Shown: positions 38,501-61,435 of the stretch, one piece after another
Layout: the number at the start of each line of letters is the position of its first letter
How positions within the stretch are numbered: the first letter of the stretch is position 1
Assembly: GCA_949752745.1 (NCBI GenBank)
Contig: OX457034.1
Span: forward strand, 7,896,904-7,960,903
Reading direction: 5' to 3'
Source: Protula sp. h YS-2021
Taxonomy: Eukaryota; Annelida; Polychaeta; Sabellida; Serpulidae
DNA: 64,000 bases
Program-made: the position numbers and the translations under genes
The notes under the pieces: model-generated
What the model saw: the letters and a program-made list of their open reading frames with translations, nothing else
Databases searched by the model: none
Told to the model about the DNA's origin: nothing

Positions 38501-41500
38501 CCACCTGTGGGGAATAAATAATGTCGGAGCCACTGTATCCAGCTGTGGCTCAGATCACTTTACAAACTTCTGACGAAAAGAACTGAACAGATTACTGGGC
38601 TTGGTGGCTTCTCCAAGAATCGAAAATCACAGGAAAGGCCTTGAAAATTCACAAGAACTTAAAACTATAGCATCTGTTTTTTTTTTCTTATTTTTTTTAT
38701 TTATTTTTTTTTCCTCTTTGAGGGAGTCACGTATGCTACATCCACACTCCAAGCTGCGTCTCGATCTCGTCAACCTTAAGAGCAAGTTTTCCGCATAGAT
38801 TAATCATTGCAAAAAAAAATTATCATTTCAACCACCCCCACCCAAATAACTATGACGAGGGAAATGTTACGTACCGTTCTTCACACATCCCCCCCCCCCT
38901 CGATTAACCACGACGAGGGAAACCATACCCACCGTTTTCCACGGCGATCTTCTTCACAAAGAACTCCCCATCCCCCCACAATAACCACGGCGATCTTCTT
39001 CACATACATACTCACGAATTCCCCCCCCCTCCGCCCCCCCCCCCCCAATAACCACGACAAGGTAAGTAATACCAACAGATCTCCACGGCGATCTTCTTCA
39101 CATACACACGAATTCTCCCCCCCCCCCCCCTCCGCCGCCCTCCCCTCCCGTAACCAGGACGAGGGAAGCCATACTCACCGTTCTCCACGGCGATCTTCTC
39201 CATGTCTGTTTCCTCTTCCTTTGTGAAGCCGTGGAAACTCAGCACCAAGTTTTGAAAGGGACTCATTTTGTTTTCCAGCTGTAACGTTTGTTTATTAAAC
39301 ATTTTGAATAATGTTAACAAGAATCATTTCTGGACGTGGAAGGACAATTCTGGAAATAGGAAGGACAATTCTTTGCATATCTACCTTACGAGTACGTAAT
39401 CACTAATGGCATTAACTAAATGTTTGTAGCAATTTCCAAGCCAACTTCCAAAGTCCATTGATTTGGGTGGGTCCTCGGGTCAAGCGCCACGTGACAGACC
39501 ATGACCATGACGCTCCACAACATCACCAAATCCAGCTAAAACCTCAGAAACCATCATGTAAGTAAGGGAGGGGGAAGGGGGCGGGGATGTCCTACGGGTA
39601 TGAATTTTGTGCACAGGAGAAAAGAAAGACAGTTCAGAAAATGCTTTACACATGTACTTTGCGAGTGCGTAATGGCACTGAATGTATTTAACGAGTACGT
39701 AATGGCACTGACTTGATGTTTAGGACACTTTCCAAAAATACTTCTCAAGTCCATTAATTCGGGCGGAACCTTGCGTCACACGTCACGTGACTTACCACAA
39801 ACTGTTCTTCCTGGGCGCACTTGGTCAGGTCAAGCCTCGACTCCCAGCACTTGAGCACCCAGTTTTCTGTCATGATGGGGATCCCCATGCTTACCGCAGC
39901 CTACACGTCACAAAGACAAAAAAAAAAATAATAATAATCAAGCAAAAAGAAATGCCAGCAATTTGTTTGTTCAATAAGTACCTGATTTTGTTTTATCTGA
40001 GATGAAAATATTTTTTATGGCTGCTTTTTCAAACCTTACTATAACAAAAATAACTTCAACCGCTTACTTGACTATTTTCAGTTACGGTCGTAAAATTAAT
40101 ATTTTGACTGGAAAAGTGTTGTGTCTGGTACCGCAGAAAAGACTATTTTTTACTCCACCACCCGCTGTACTTCACCTTTCTATCTCCCCCCCCCCCCCCC
40201 CTTTCTCTATATATCTACCATAAGACTCTCCATTACCCTGTATTTTTCGCCACTGGTCGTCTTGGAAACGAGATGCGTCACGCTTGCAGTCACGTCTCTG
40301 CGGATACTGCCTCCCATGTGACGTACCAGTTCTGCTAGACGCGCCTAACAACCCGCGAAAATAAAAAAAAAAACACTTTTAAACAATAAAATTAGCAAAA
40401 AAAAAATAAATACATAAAAGCGGAAAATTAAAAAACGGAAGTTCTCACGCCACTGTTAGGGACTGAGAGAAGGTGTGTATTAAATTACAAAACTCATTTT
40501 TTCGCTTTCAGGATCCAGGCAAATAATTCCTGCCAATCGTTTTGATTTCAAAAAGACCTATAACGAAAGTCTAACAACCTTCTTGTTACGCCTTAAATAT
40601 TGAACTTAGGGTAAAAGAAAATCACATTTCTCAAATTACTTCGGATTAACATTCGAACAGATCGATACAACGCTCTCTTAAATAATTGTCAAAGTTACAA
40701 TTGAAATAATACAAACCAGTTCATTCTTAAAACATAAGCAAAAAGAAAAATACAAGGAAAGATACAAATCTGATCAATTGATCATTACAGTTCGTATAGC
40801 ATCATTTTCTTAGTTCGTATACCATATCTTTCGACTTGAATGTTATACTAAGTGGCACACAATACCAGAATGTTTTGTTTTACACAGTCAAGTTTACAAA
40901 TTATCAATACTTTTAAACTCCCCCCCCCCCTACCACTATCCCCTGGTTGTTACTTGCGCGTACCAGCTCGTCTCTCTGTTTGAAGCCCGTAAAACACAAA
41001 ACCAGCTTGTGCATAAGCAAACAGTACAGCGGTCTCTGGTTGTAAGGAAGACGCTGAAATAAAGAGGGCAAACACAATTCACCATAAATTATTGATCTGC
41101 AAATCTGTTATCATTAATAAAATAATGAGTTCACATACATTTAAATACTCAAAAAAAAATATATATATTCACCGTAAAAAAACATGAGCATCAGAGATGT
41201 AAAGCCCTCAGCCAGATCGTTACCTAGTATCATAAAGACTGCAATCTTGTTTCTATCACAGCATGACATTTCTAACCTGTAGCATAAATGCTTCACACAA
41301 AAATACCGCGGATAAACTTCTCAATTTCTGAATCCGTATGAGTTTTTACCCAATTTCAAAGTGCTGCGATTTCGACAATTTTCGGTCGACCCGGATCAAA
41401 CCTGGACGCAGTATATATCCTTTCATTGCACGAAATTTCGAAACCGTGGAACAAAGGTGGTTTAGACATGTCGGCACCAAACACTCTTAGCATTTTTTGG

Positions 41501-44500
41501 ACAAGTCGGCCCCACTTTCGTCGGCACCCGATATTAAATATTTTTACACAACATTTTAATTGTGGAAAAAATGCCTTAAGGTTCCCAGCAGCAATTTTAA
41601 AATTCTCGGCACCACCAATATTCTTGCTCATGACAATAACGGAATTATAAAGAATACCTTATATGCTCTGATTTTAAGATGAAACATGCTTTGTTCATGA
41701 TGATGACAGTACTTTGGACACCTTTTATGGGTTAATCATTATCTTCATGCTGCTACTTTGATTAAAATTAATGGCAATTTAAGTATTACATTGGTGAGTA
41801 AAATAAATTGAAAGTCGCTCGTTAAATCTGGTTGAGAGTCTTATAGGAATCAATTGCAATCTGTACCTGGATATGCGAACACATGCACAATAATTATTAT
41901 TTTAATTGTGCATTTATGCCCCGGTATTAGGACTCGAAACCTTTTTTTTCTTAAGAACCAGGTGTAAAGAGTGCTGACGTAACATTTTTGTGTGTAAAAC
42001 GAACCATTCTCATCTAAATTATAATTGTGTAAACTGTATATGTGAAAAGATATCAAACATCCGTGGTGCATGGCTAATGATATTTGTAGTCGAATCATAA
42101 ACCTAAACTCGATACTGTGATATTGAATGTTTGTGAGATTCAAGCTGCTTTCAATAAGCTGACTGCAATCCGACTAAAATTACTTCGGTACTTCAATAAA
42201 GCTTCATTGTTACAACAAAAGAATGTCTTAAAATAAGATACTTTGTCTAGACTTTCCATTTTTGCTGTATTTTAAAAATTGGTGCCGACTTCTGAGAGTT
42301 GTTGTTTACAGACGGACGGACCGATCGACAACCATAGCCCTCAACCGAATTTTGGCCGGAGATCCATCAACAGGTCAGTACTTATGTTCTTTCACGAACC
42401 TTTCCATCTTTAGCACACTTTATAACGACAGGTGGAGCCAAAATGCGGCAACAGTCGCGGTTAAGTCGTTGAAAAATATCGCCCTCAAAATTATCGAGTA
42501 TGAAGACAGTGTTGTCATCGGCTTTGTTGACGTACTCTAAACCGGTGTCTGAATAAATAACCTCTGCATCGATGTCCTGCAAAAGATATGGCCATACCGG
42601 TATTAAATGCGTATTCTTTTAAGGAGCACCTGAGGTTTATTCTCGCTTCTCGTTTTTCAATTTCCAAAATTTTATTTGAACTGAAGTTATTTGCAACTGT
42701 CAACGTAATATAAGAAATAAAAATCAATAAACATAAATTTTGTTTCGAAAAAAAATATATACCTGCATGGCACTGTTGAGTTCTTGATTGTTCCGACATT
42801 TCTTCCCAACCACGATAAACTGCAAATCGAGTTCGTCTGCGAACAAGCAGTAACGTATTAGACAACTAAAACCACTTTTCCTTTACAGTACAGAGGGGCA
42901 GTTTGCTGTCGTTGACCCCAAGCGACATGTTGCAATAAACACGGATATGGAAAAGATAAATTCGGTCTTCTCCACAAGGGGACACTTATCTTAAATTTTA
43001 CTACGTTCCAACGAATGTTTCAAAGAAAAACCATACATTCATAAACAGCATAAAGCTTATTACAGCGAATGGACAAGACATGCTATTTTGGACTTTCTCG
43101 GTCAACCTGCGAAATTCAATTTCCATTCTGTGTCACACAAGGAGAGAAACATAAAACTGAAAGCAACACTCGAAATTGGCAAAACTGAAAATGTGTTCTT
43201 ATAATTGTATAAATTATGTTCATAGGGTTACCAATACAAAAGTCTGAGAAATAAAATGGTGAGCTGCACATGAACCAAATCATCAACAGCTACATCACAG
43301 AAACCAAGACTGCGGTGTCAACAAAATCAGCCGAATCACACTTTGGGCGTTCCCAATAAAAATGCGCAAAAAGTGCGTTTGAATAAAAATAACCGGGTAA
43401 AAAATGAAAGAAATGATAGAGAAATTTCGTCTTAATGTCAAATTTCTGTTGCACCAAAGAGCAGTCGGGTTTTCAACAACCCGTATGCTATTTTGAAAAA
43501 GTTTTAACAAATAGTTTCAAGTTTCAATTTGTTTATGTCCCAAATATGAGTTGTTTTTGCGATATTTCTTCTTTTTTTTTCTATCATTTCTTTCATTTTT
43601 TTACTCTGTTCCCTCGCAGCCGAAATTTAAAATTCTTGCGCATTTTCATCGAAACACCTAAAGTGTGATTTTGCTTATAGTGTTTAAGAGATCATATGAT
43701 GGCTTTTAATTAAAGTTGAAAGAATATTAAAATTTTGATGTTTTTACCTTATCACTTCTTTATAATATAACCCAAAAAATTGCAGTCGAAACGATACCTC
43801 CATCGGAAAGATCCGAAAATACGAAATGGCTTTTTTATGTACTTTCCCCAAGTGTATGGTGCTCTGGACATCCGACAGAAACATGAATAAAGTAGGTGTT
43901 GCTCTAATTGCTATCTACTTCAAATTTTCCATTCCACCATTCTTCTCAATTTCCAGTCTCAGGGTTGAGATTTCGCGGTCGCCCGGTCGCCCGTGGCGAC
44001 CAACTTTTGGCTCGGGCGACCAACTTTTTCGAGTTGGTCGCCCGAGTGGCGACTAACTTTTTTTCTGAGTATGTTCAGGTAAATTTTGCAAAAATTGCGC
44101 CGGGCGACTAACTTTTGTGCCGGGCGATTAACTTTTACGAAGTCTCAACCCTGCAGTCTGGGATTTAAAGAGGATGTACTGTTCAGTTCGAATTGCCTCG
44201 TGTGGTTTGTACAAAACGTATGTTTTGTATAATTGGTAGAAATCGAACCTCGCATCACAGAAAGTATATTCCTACTGATTAAAGCGTTGCACCTCTACGA
44301 GGGAAGGAGAACGAATGGTTACAGTAGATCCAAATTGGTGAAACGAAAACAACACCTCCTGTGATTCAAAGCAAATTTATTTTGCCAAATATAATATCAG
44401 TAACCTAGGACCGTTCACCACCTTTCAATGGCCTTTACGCAATAACTTTCGCGTTTTAGACGCGATCCGGATATGCTTTTTCATGTAACAAATACAGGAT

Positions 44501-45158
44501 TTTTCACAAGTTTTCTGTTACGCGCGAAGTAAAATGTTATGATTTACGAAAATGCCAGACCGATGTATTTTTTTTCGGGCAGGATTTTCGATCTGTAACT
44601 CGCCACTTTATTCTGTCATCCCGACATATAAATTTTAAGTGCAAACTGTAAGACTATCAATTCGCTTTTCAAAATGACTGCTAAGAGCTATAAGGATTAC
44701 ATGTCAGCATAAACCCGACTTCATATATGTACATACTAACAGTTTACTTATAGCAGCTCGGTAAATTGCATTCGAGAACCAGTGGCAGTTGTCGGGAGGT
44801 TCGGCAAAAAATATCGTTTCCGGGATAATTGTTGTTTTCGGGAGCTGGCGACGCTACAGGCACAGGCGGGTTCAGTCTAGGTTACTGGTAAAATGATGTA
44901 TATTTAAGTCGATAGGGTTGCAGCTCGTTTATTCAGCAGAGTGGGGATTTATCGTTTTGTTGTCACTAATTACGATCTGCTCTAGCCAATTCTATCTCCT
45001 CTCCCTCGTAGCAGAGAGATACAAAGAACAAAATAAGGAGCTGACTAGGACCTATCAGTTGGTGGATAAAACACAACTGGATTACCTTCATCAGAATCTC
45101 CTTCAATACTTTCAAAACGACTGTCAATAGTTGTTGCTGTGTTGCTAAAATCAGCCAT
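21440..45158 (-). CDS. ECT2: ECT2, Rho guanine nucleotide exchange factor of cytokinesis
   Basis: ECT2 loads GTP onto RhoA at the equatorial cortex after BRCT-mediated binding to centralspindlin. Exons 1-21: 45086-45158, 42763-42836, 42400-42576, 40964-41053, 40237-40344, 39796-39900, 39179-39278, 30746-30861, 30285-30344, 29696-29936, 29255-29397, 28549-28737, 28032-28142, 27560-27656, 27212-27293, 26616-26694, 25382-25501, 24584-24731, 23941-24089, 23474-23562 and 21440-21653. All joins are GT-AG and in phase, giving 854 residues; vertebrate forms are about 880-910. The order of domains is BRCT0-BRCT1-BRCT2, a basic hinge, DH, PH and a basic tail, as in the family. The start MADFSNTATTIDSRFESIEG is followed by an acidic stretch. 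The locus is unusual for its long introns, alternative 3' ends and copied exon edges. A 200-N gap lies in intron 17 and removes no canonical coding sequence. Confidence 0.95.
21860..22215. repeat. ~34-bp minisatellite between alternative ECT2 ends
   Basis: About ten imperfect copies of GACTAGCACTTGGACCTGAC followed by TAACGACCTT. It separates exon 21b from exon 21a and reaches to within 12 bp of the 21a stop codon, so it would lie in the 21a 3' UTR. Confidence 0.85.
22227..22926 (-). CDS. ECT2: Alternative ECT2 3'-terminal exon (21a)
   Basis: A strong acceptor (pyrimidine tract, then GGTGTGTAG) at 22926 follows exon 20 in the same phase as exon 21b, and a 232-codon frame then runs to TAA at 22227. 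It opens with arginine-rich sequence (VRRLTRRASLIVRAS, LGRRASLAARLL) carrying RRAS and RRRVS phosphorylation-type sites, then turns acidic (CEDELSEADFVSAREFFSD, FETDSAVKEGG). AATAAA motifs exist downstream on the minus strand around 21740-21820, before exon 21b. Splicing here would give a ~1016-residue protein without the FSKRVSRAFSF motif. An independent unspliced gene is possible but less likely given the matching phase and acceptor. Confidence 0.6.
23941..25501 (-). CDS. ECT2: ECT2 exons 17-19: PH domain
   Basis: Residues ~616-754. Exon 17 reads ADLLSSSRTFAGKADCLLVE then NVTLFIFSDSLE, exon 18 ICKRRVKVLSSRSPGQ then AYKHVSVLTLSHIKRVVNVR, and exon 19 ECRHVFALITKQGDEQERML then FLTLLCRTIANAICRANH. 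This matches the PH domain that supports membrane binding and DH activity. The acceptor of exon 17 and the 3' half of exon 18 each exist in extra tandem copies beside the real exon, and an assembly gap lies between the two exons. Confidence 0.92.
24230..24415. repeat. Tandem duplicated intron 18 segment
   Basis: Two copies of TTTCAAATTTTAAACTACCA followed by ACACCACTGAAGTTACTATG and a run of A, about 110 bp apart. The first copy ends with CCACGCACCTCCACTT, which is the exon 18 donor region again. Array and exon copies appear to be one duplication series. Confidence 0.75.
24444..24527 (-). pseudogene. Partial tandem copy of ECT2 exon 18
   Basis: 84 bp match bases 24584-24667 of exon 18 with the reading frame intact: TPQKAYKHVSVLTLSHIKRV then FNVRESG, against VVNVRESG in the canonical copy. 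At the position of the real donor the GT has become AT, though a GT three bases earlier remains. The copy lacks a pyrimidine tract; an AG (ATAATAG) does precede it. It is either a decayed exon fragment or a nascent mutually exclusive exon. Confidence 0.7.
24983..25182. other. Assembly gap of 200 N
   Basis: Exactly 200 N in ECT2 intron 17. Exon 17 ends in SDSLE and exon 18 starts with ICKRRVKVL in matching phase, so no canonical exon need be hidden. The round length suggests a placeholder, and the flanks are tandem repeats. Confidence 0.99.
25472..25790. repeat. 52-bp array carrying six copies of the ECT2 exon 17 acceptor
   Basis: Six units with a period of 52. On the minus strand each contains the intron end ATTGGTTTTCCAG followed by the first ~30 coding bases of exon 17 (GCCGATCTGCTATCGTCCAG and on). 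Only the copy nearest the gene's 3' side (start 25501) continues into the full exon. Because 52 is not a multiple of three, use of the next acceptor upstream would shift frame. Confidence 0.9.
26000..26555. repeat. Pyrimidine-rich minisatellite in ECT2 intron 16
   Basis: Imperfect units of about 30-40 bp around CCCAGCACCCACCCACCCTC then CTTATGCCCCCC. A longer internal block (GTTCCCCCCACCCCAGCACA to CCCTATTCCCGCACC) occurs twice, about 300 bp apart, indicating segmental duplication inside the array. Proline-rich ORFs over it are artefacts. Confidence 0.85.
26616..29936 (-). CDS. ECT2: ECT2 exons 10-16: nuclear localisation hinge and DH domain
   Basis: Exon 10 (residues ~302-381) carries SGSKSRKRKRLRENLAQLAS, the bipartite-like basic hinge that keeps family members nuclear in interphase, with Ser/Thr-Pro sites (CTPDSPRS, DTPMYKRRSSD) fitting mitotic kinase control. 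Exons 11-16 (residues ~382-615) form the DH catalytic domain: RQLVIRELFSTEKNYVGILY, DIKMIFGNIPPIYDVHMKIR, YPPFVNYFESTKETI, CGRQSLTELLIRPVQRLPSV (the conserved helix that contacts Rho) and INEDRRRAEGHQYLFEIIND. No catalytic segment is missing. Confidence 0.93.
26707..26790. repeat. Dispersed repeat B, copy 1
   Basis: CTAGAGCAGTGTACGTAGCT, CACATATTCC and ATCAGTTAAACACGGCCATC recur at 38222-38285 in another ECT2 intron. It is an interspersed element fragment. Confidence 0.7.
29462..29522. repeat. (ATT)n microsatellite
   Basis: About 20 ATT/TTA triplets in ECT2 intron 10, between exons 10 and 11. Confidence 0.95.
30285..45158 (-). CDS. ECT2: ECT2 exons 1-9: triple BRCT region
   Basis: Residues 1-301. 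Exons 2-3 give the degenerate first BRCT (ELDLQFIVVGKKC to CCRILAPPVVIKCAKDG). Exons 4-6 give the second, with HKLVLCFTGFKQRDEL, VRHMGGSIRRDVTASVTHLV, GEKYR and IMTENWVLKCWE. Its FTGF threonine and GEKYR lysine are where the phosphopeptide pocket sits in studied homologues. Exons 7-9 give the third: MSPFQNLVLSFHGFTKEEET, then GAYIAQAGAPSCSHVVIDDQ, then HVVKSE-WFWASVQMDA. These domains recognise phosphorylated centralspindlin and also fold back on the GEF to inhibit it. Exon 8 is separated from exon 7 by an 8.3-kb intron holding a large ORF. Confidence 0.93.
32031..33506 (-). CDS. 491-codon ORF nested in ECT2 intron 7; candidate alternative first exon
   Basis: Opens at ATG 33506 just after in-frame TAG-TAA, and closes at TAA 32031. 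The N-terminal half is Arg/Ser-rich and CpG-rich (MKGKTYMDWAKPVCDTWFSV; later TRGNRTLRRAYRVRGDLRAA). The C-terminal half is acidic with many Asp/Ser/Thr (NDSAIDSDVTNELRNDLDDT) and ends in a basic KAARKRKRSEHVE motif like a nuclear localisation signal. No domain recognised. Five codons before the stop lies a donor (CCACAG|GTAAAC, exon end 32048) that leaves phase 1, exactly what ECT2 exon 8 (30861) accepts. Splicing there would replace BRCT0-BRCT1 with this novel N-terminus. It may equally be an independent single-exon gene. Such a long open frame in AT-rich intron sequence is unlikely by chance. Confidence 0.55.
   Translation of the reverse strand: MKGKTYMDWAKPVCDTWFSVWPPSGDAESCPSGAESGQSDADMRRKAVAESVWSPRSVAGLFSNTAKWFRASSPLSLRSGSKACAGERGNACARRDDARRIADSRVAYLAGRVGTPKVSPGAHAIPPQPFLDSDSPRRFARNLPSSGENVLRKSPKRSRVEVTGAFKEHNLKNNRWNYKSNLGRYRGPTSRNVPRLNNCGKGRSWRTRGNRTLRRAYRVRGDLRAAARSHGAKKLVTPCQGQKRSSLDGYTSQTETCPDEILVSTDAEKRTENTQVLNGLDSGAVWEQFVKKRIDNNQELCFSLDTGHSQETAKPLDHYGGCRDISSIIVRNNEENRHETTANESDVFFDCETSFNSTLEQFDSFHSNDVTVLSNSLFVPSKEGDAASRRKDDLFTTERSGGDVISNDSAIDSDVTNELRNDLDDTLTFTNEWSQSCCDTDESWSSENGATLSGSFIDTLNDSKAARKRKRSEHVENECHLKLSSTGKHDK
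33850..34140. other. Unexplained GC-balanced, coding-like segment in ECT2 intron 7
   Basis: A ~290-bp stretch unlike its AT-rich surroundings. On the minus strand a short ATG-initiated frame reads MSKRITNPRAADMVHSVNAL then SSRRLLVFVQPLTVDHMWAT and stops. No splice sites or recognised family. It may be the core of an interspersed element rather than a gene. Confidence 0.3.
36885..37565. repeat. Two-type higher-order minisatellite
   Basis: Alternating units. Type A is GTCAATGGTCAACATGAGCT plus GATGTTCACTTGAAGTAA (38 bp); type B is GTCAATGGTCAACATGAACT plus GGTGTTCCCTCAA (33 bp). A and B mostly alternate over ~680 bp, with occasional same-type neighbours. Confidence 0.9.
38222..38520. mobile_element. 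Dispersed repeat B plus GACCGAC-tailed element with terminal hairpin
   Basis: Starts with the CTAGAGCAGTG block shared with 26707. It continues through AAGCTACATACCAAGTTTCA, a (GACC/GACA)n tail around 38445-38470, and ends in a perfect 9-bp-stem hairpin CCCCACAGG-TTCCA-CCTGTGGGG (38490-38512). It is SINE-like in shape; no RNA polymerase III boxes were confidently found. Confidence 0.6.
38870..39178. repeat. Tandem partial copies of the ECT2 exon 7 donor region
   Basis: The plus-strand motif CACGGCGATCTTCTTCAC occurs near 38940, 38988 and 39085. It matches the 3' end of exon 7 (CTCCACGGCGATCTTCTCCA, ~39183-39202). The copies also include the following intron start, CACGACGAGGGAAACCATAC-like sequence, separated by C-runs. 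Some carry a preserved donor-like AACGGTGGGT on the minus strand. Confidence 0.8.
43337..43667. mobile_element. TIR element family A, second copy, in ECT2 intron 1
   Basis: Runs from CACACTTTGGGCGTTCCCAA to GAAACACCTAAAGTGTG. The internal TIR sequence GTAAAAAATGAAAGAAATGA lies near the left end and its complement near the right. The core blocks GCACCAAAGAGCAGTCGGGT and CAACAACCCGTATGCTA match the copy in BRCC3 intron 1. Confidence 0.7.
43960..44153. mobile_element. 194-bp MITE with CAGGGTTGAGA termini
   Basis: Terminal inverted repeats CAGGGTTGAGATTTCG (left) and CGAAGTCTCAACCCTG (right) enclose repeated GCGACCAACTTTT / GCGACTAACTTTT motifs. The element is flanked on both sides by CAGTCT (43954-43959 and 44154-44159), a plausible target-site duplication. 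The CAGGG ends resemble hAT-type elements, whose usual duplication is 8 bp. Confidence 0.8.
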
Positions 45159-45838
45159 GATCTTGTGAACAAAACTACTGGATTTTCGTGATGAAACGCA
45201 AAAAAATCCCACAGTAACGATAGTTCAGAGCAAAAAACAACAAAAACAAAAGCCTTTCTCGCCCAAAAACCAACAGATTTGAATGACAATAATATAGTTA
45301 AAGTTTGTTTATCGTAAGATTCTTAATTCCATAATCAACATGCAGATTTATAAACCTGTCATTTGGAAATATAACATTTTATAAGAATTTTCCAAATGTT
45401 TTGAAAAATACCGGTGAATTATTTTGTAACGCGCACAATGATTGGCCAATGTCAGAATATGAACAGATTCGTACTGCATGCTCCAAACGGGCATAACAAA
45501 CATTAAATTTCTAAACAAAAATTCAGATCCAGATTGGAAATGGCACCAATTTAGTGAGCACTCTTAATATTAATGATGCTTCTTTTATATTACTCACAGG
45601 ATACCATCGACTCAGATGGTAATGAATGGGAATGAGGGTTGACTAGAGTGTTGTCTTCTCGCAGTGCCCCCCTCCTCCCTGCCAATTGGTGCGTGTTATA
45701 ATGTCTTTTTATATAAACTAACTGAAAATCATACTTTAGATAAAAATAACTTTTCACAAATAACTTCAAATTTCCGTAAACACGATACTCCATGCGACTG
45801 TGAAATACCCGCGAGTAGCACCTTGAAATATACATACG

Positions 45839-45887
<49 letters not shown>

Positions 45888-45899
45888 ATATATATATAT
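45839..45899. repeat. (AT)n microsatellite
   Basis: Nearly uninterrupted TA dinucleotides just left of the hairpin, upstream of ECT2 exon 1. Confidence 0.95.
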
Positions 45900-45901
45900 T
45901 G

Positions 45902-45942
45902 TTATTCACGAGTTCCTTAAAACGAATTTTAATTACAAACGT

Positions 45943-45990
<48 letters not shown>

Positions 45991-46029
45991 GTTTGTAATT
46001 AAAATTCGTTTTAAGGAACTCGTGAATAA
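45902..46029. mobile_element. Perfect long inverted repeat with (AT)n centre
   Basis: The left arm TTATTCACGAGTTCCTTAAA-ACGAATTTTAATTACAAACG runs into (AT)n and is mirrored exactly by CGTTTGTAATTAAAATTCGT-TTTAAGGAACTCGTGAATAA. Arms are at least 40 bp with no mismatch, plus the AT tract, so the DNA can form a cruciform. It lies in the ~1 kb between the TSP1-repeat gene's last exon and the ECT2 start codon. It may be a foldback or MITE-type element. Confidence 0.9.
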
Positions 46030-46122
46030 TTTTTGATATCATAATAGCATTGCAAAAGCGTCATTTTTCAGATACGTAAGTTGCCTGAAATACAATAAGA
46101 AGTTATTCTGAAAATATCCCTT

Positions 46123-60538
<14,416 letters not shown>

Positions 60539-61279
60539 CTTGAAATTATGTTACCTACAATCTGAAATAAAACAAGCTTTAGCGTAATTACAGTTGTAAT
60601 GACAAAATCTTATATTAGCGTATCTCATTCTGTTAAAGATCTGTGCTTTCAATTATATTGCAAACAATTAGATATTAATACTAGGACTGTATTGCACAAC
60701 TTAAAAAAAAGAATTTGTTATTACGTTCCGTAAACTTTTAACAATGTGCACTTTTACAAAAATAATCTGTGTATTTATGTGACACCAAATGTCGAAGAAC
60801 AATGAAAAAATTACGTATACACTAGTAAAATCCCAGTTCAAATTGTTATATTTATGCTGTATTCGGGTCTAAATATTCGAAAAATAATAATAATAGAGCT
60901 ACTGACCAAAACCTAAAGAAACATGGAAGTATTCAATATTTAAGTATATTTTAGCATTGTATAAAGAATAGCATAGTAAATATAAAAAGAAAATAAACAA
61001 AACATTTTAAAAAAAGCAATTGTGAGTAGTATTTAAAAGCAAAAGCAATTGTGAGTAGTATCTGCTTCTGTACTGTTTAACCACAGTATATGAGCATCGC
61101 TATTGAGATTACTTCATGCAATGGCTTCATCACTGCCTCTGTTTTATCGAATTGAACCAATTTAATTTTGTTCCTAACCGCATTTAGGATTAAGCTATGT
61201 TTTATTAAAATGATTGAAAACCAAAGAGGTTCTTCCTCACAATCAAATAGATTTCATTTTCACTTTCTGTATTGAAAAG
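60539..61279. other. Upstream region of the TSP1-repeat gene
   Basis: AT-rich, no other gene seen. It should contain the promoter and 5' UTR of the minus-strand gene starting at 60538. A short direct repeat AAAAGCAATTGTGAGTAGTA occurs twice at ~61013-61061. Confidence 0.4.
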
Positions 61280-61435
61280 TTATTTTCTACTCATTTTTAT
61301 CTTATCTGGAATGTTGCCTAAAGAACAATCACAGCATGGACGCATTAAAGAGATTCATGGATCTGATGCTTTTGACGCGCTACATCAAGCTTTAGACGTC
61401 CTACATTTTGCTACCACGGAAGAACAGGAGGCATG
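61280..61435 (+). CDS. Isolated myosin-motor-like exon
   Basis: A 156-bp open exon with acceptor (TTCTGTATTGAAAAG) and donor (GCATG|GTGTGT). The frame encodes YFLLIFILSGMLPKEQSQHG and then SDAFDALHQALDVLHFATTE EQEAW. The F-LIF-LSG-LP-E and D-F--L--AL-VL-F-T-E-Q patterns resemble the upper-50-kDa part of unconventional myosin heads (IFYxxLAGM ... AMxVLxF). The YxYL segment normally between these is shortened. No neighbouring myosin exons were found, so it may be a relic, a retained exon of a gene extending beyond the window, or a false match. Confidence 0.35.

Noticed and set aside
44239..44310. tRNA-like sequence (minus strand GAGGTTCGATTTCT as a B-box-like motif)
   Set aside because: No complete cloverleaf with paired acceptor and anticodon arms could be drawn; at best a decayed tRNA-derived repeat.
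45590..45835. Minus-strand ORF ending MVSC before GTGAGT, upstream of ECT2
   Set aside because: The donor phase does not fit ECT2 exon 1, which has its own good start codon. It could be a 5' UTR exon, but nothing supports it as coding.
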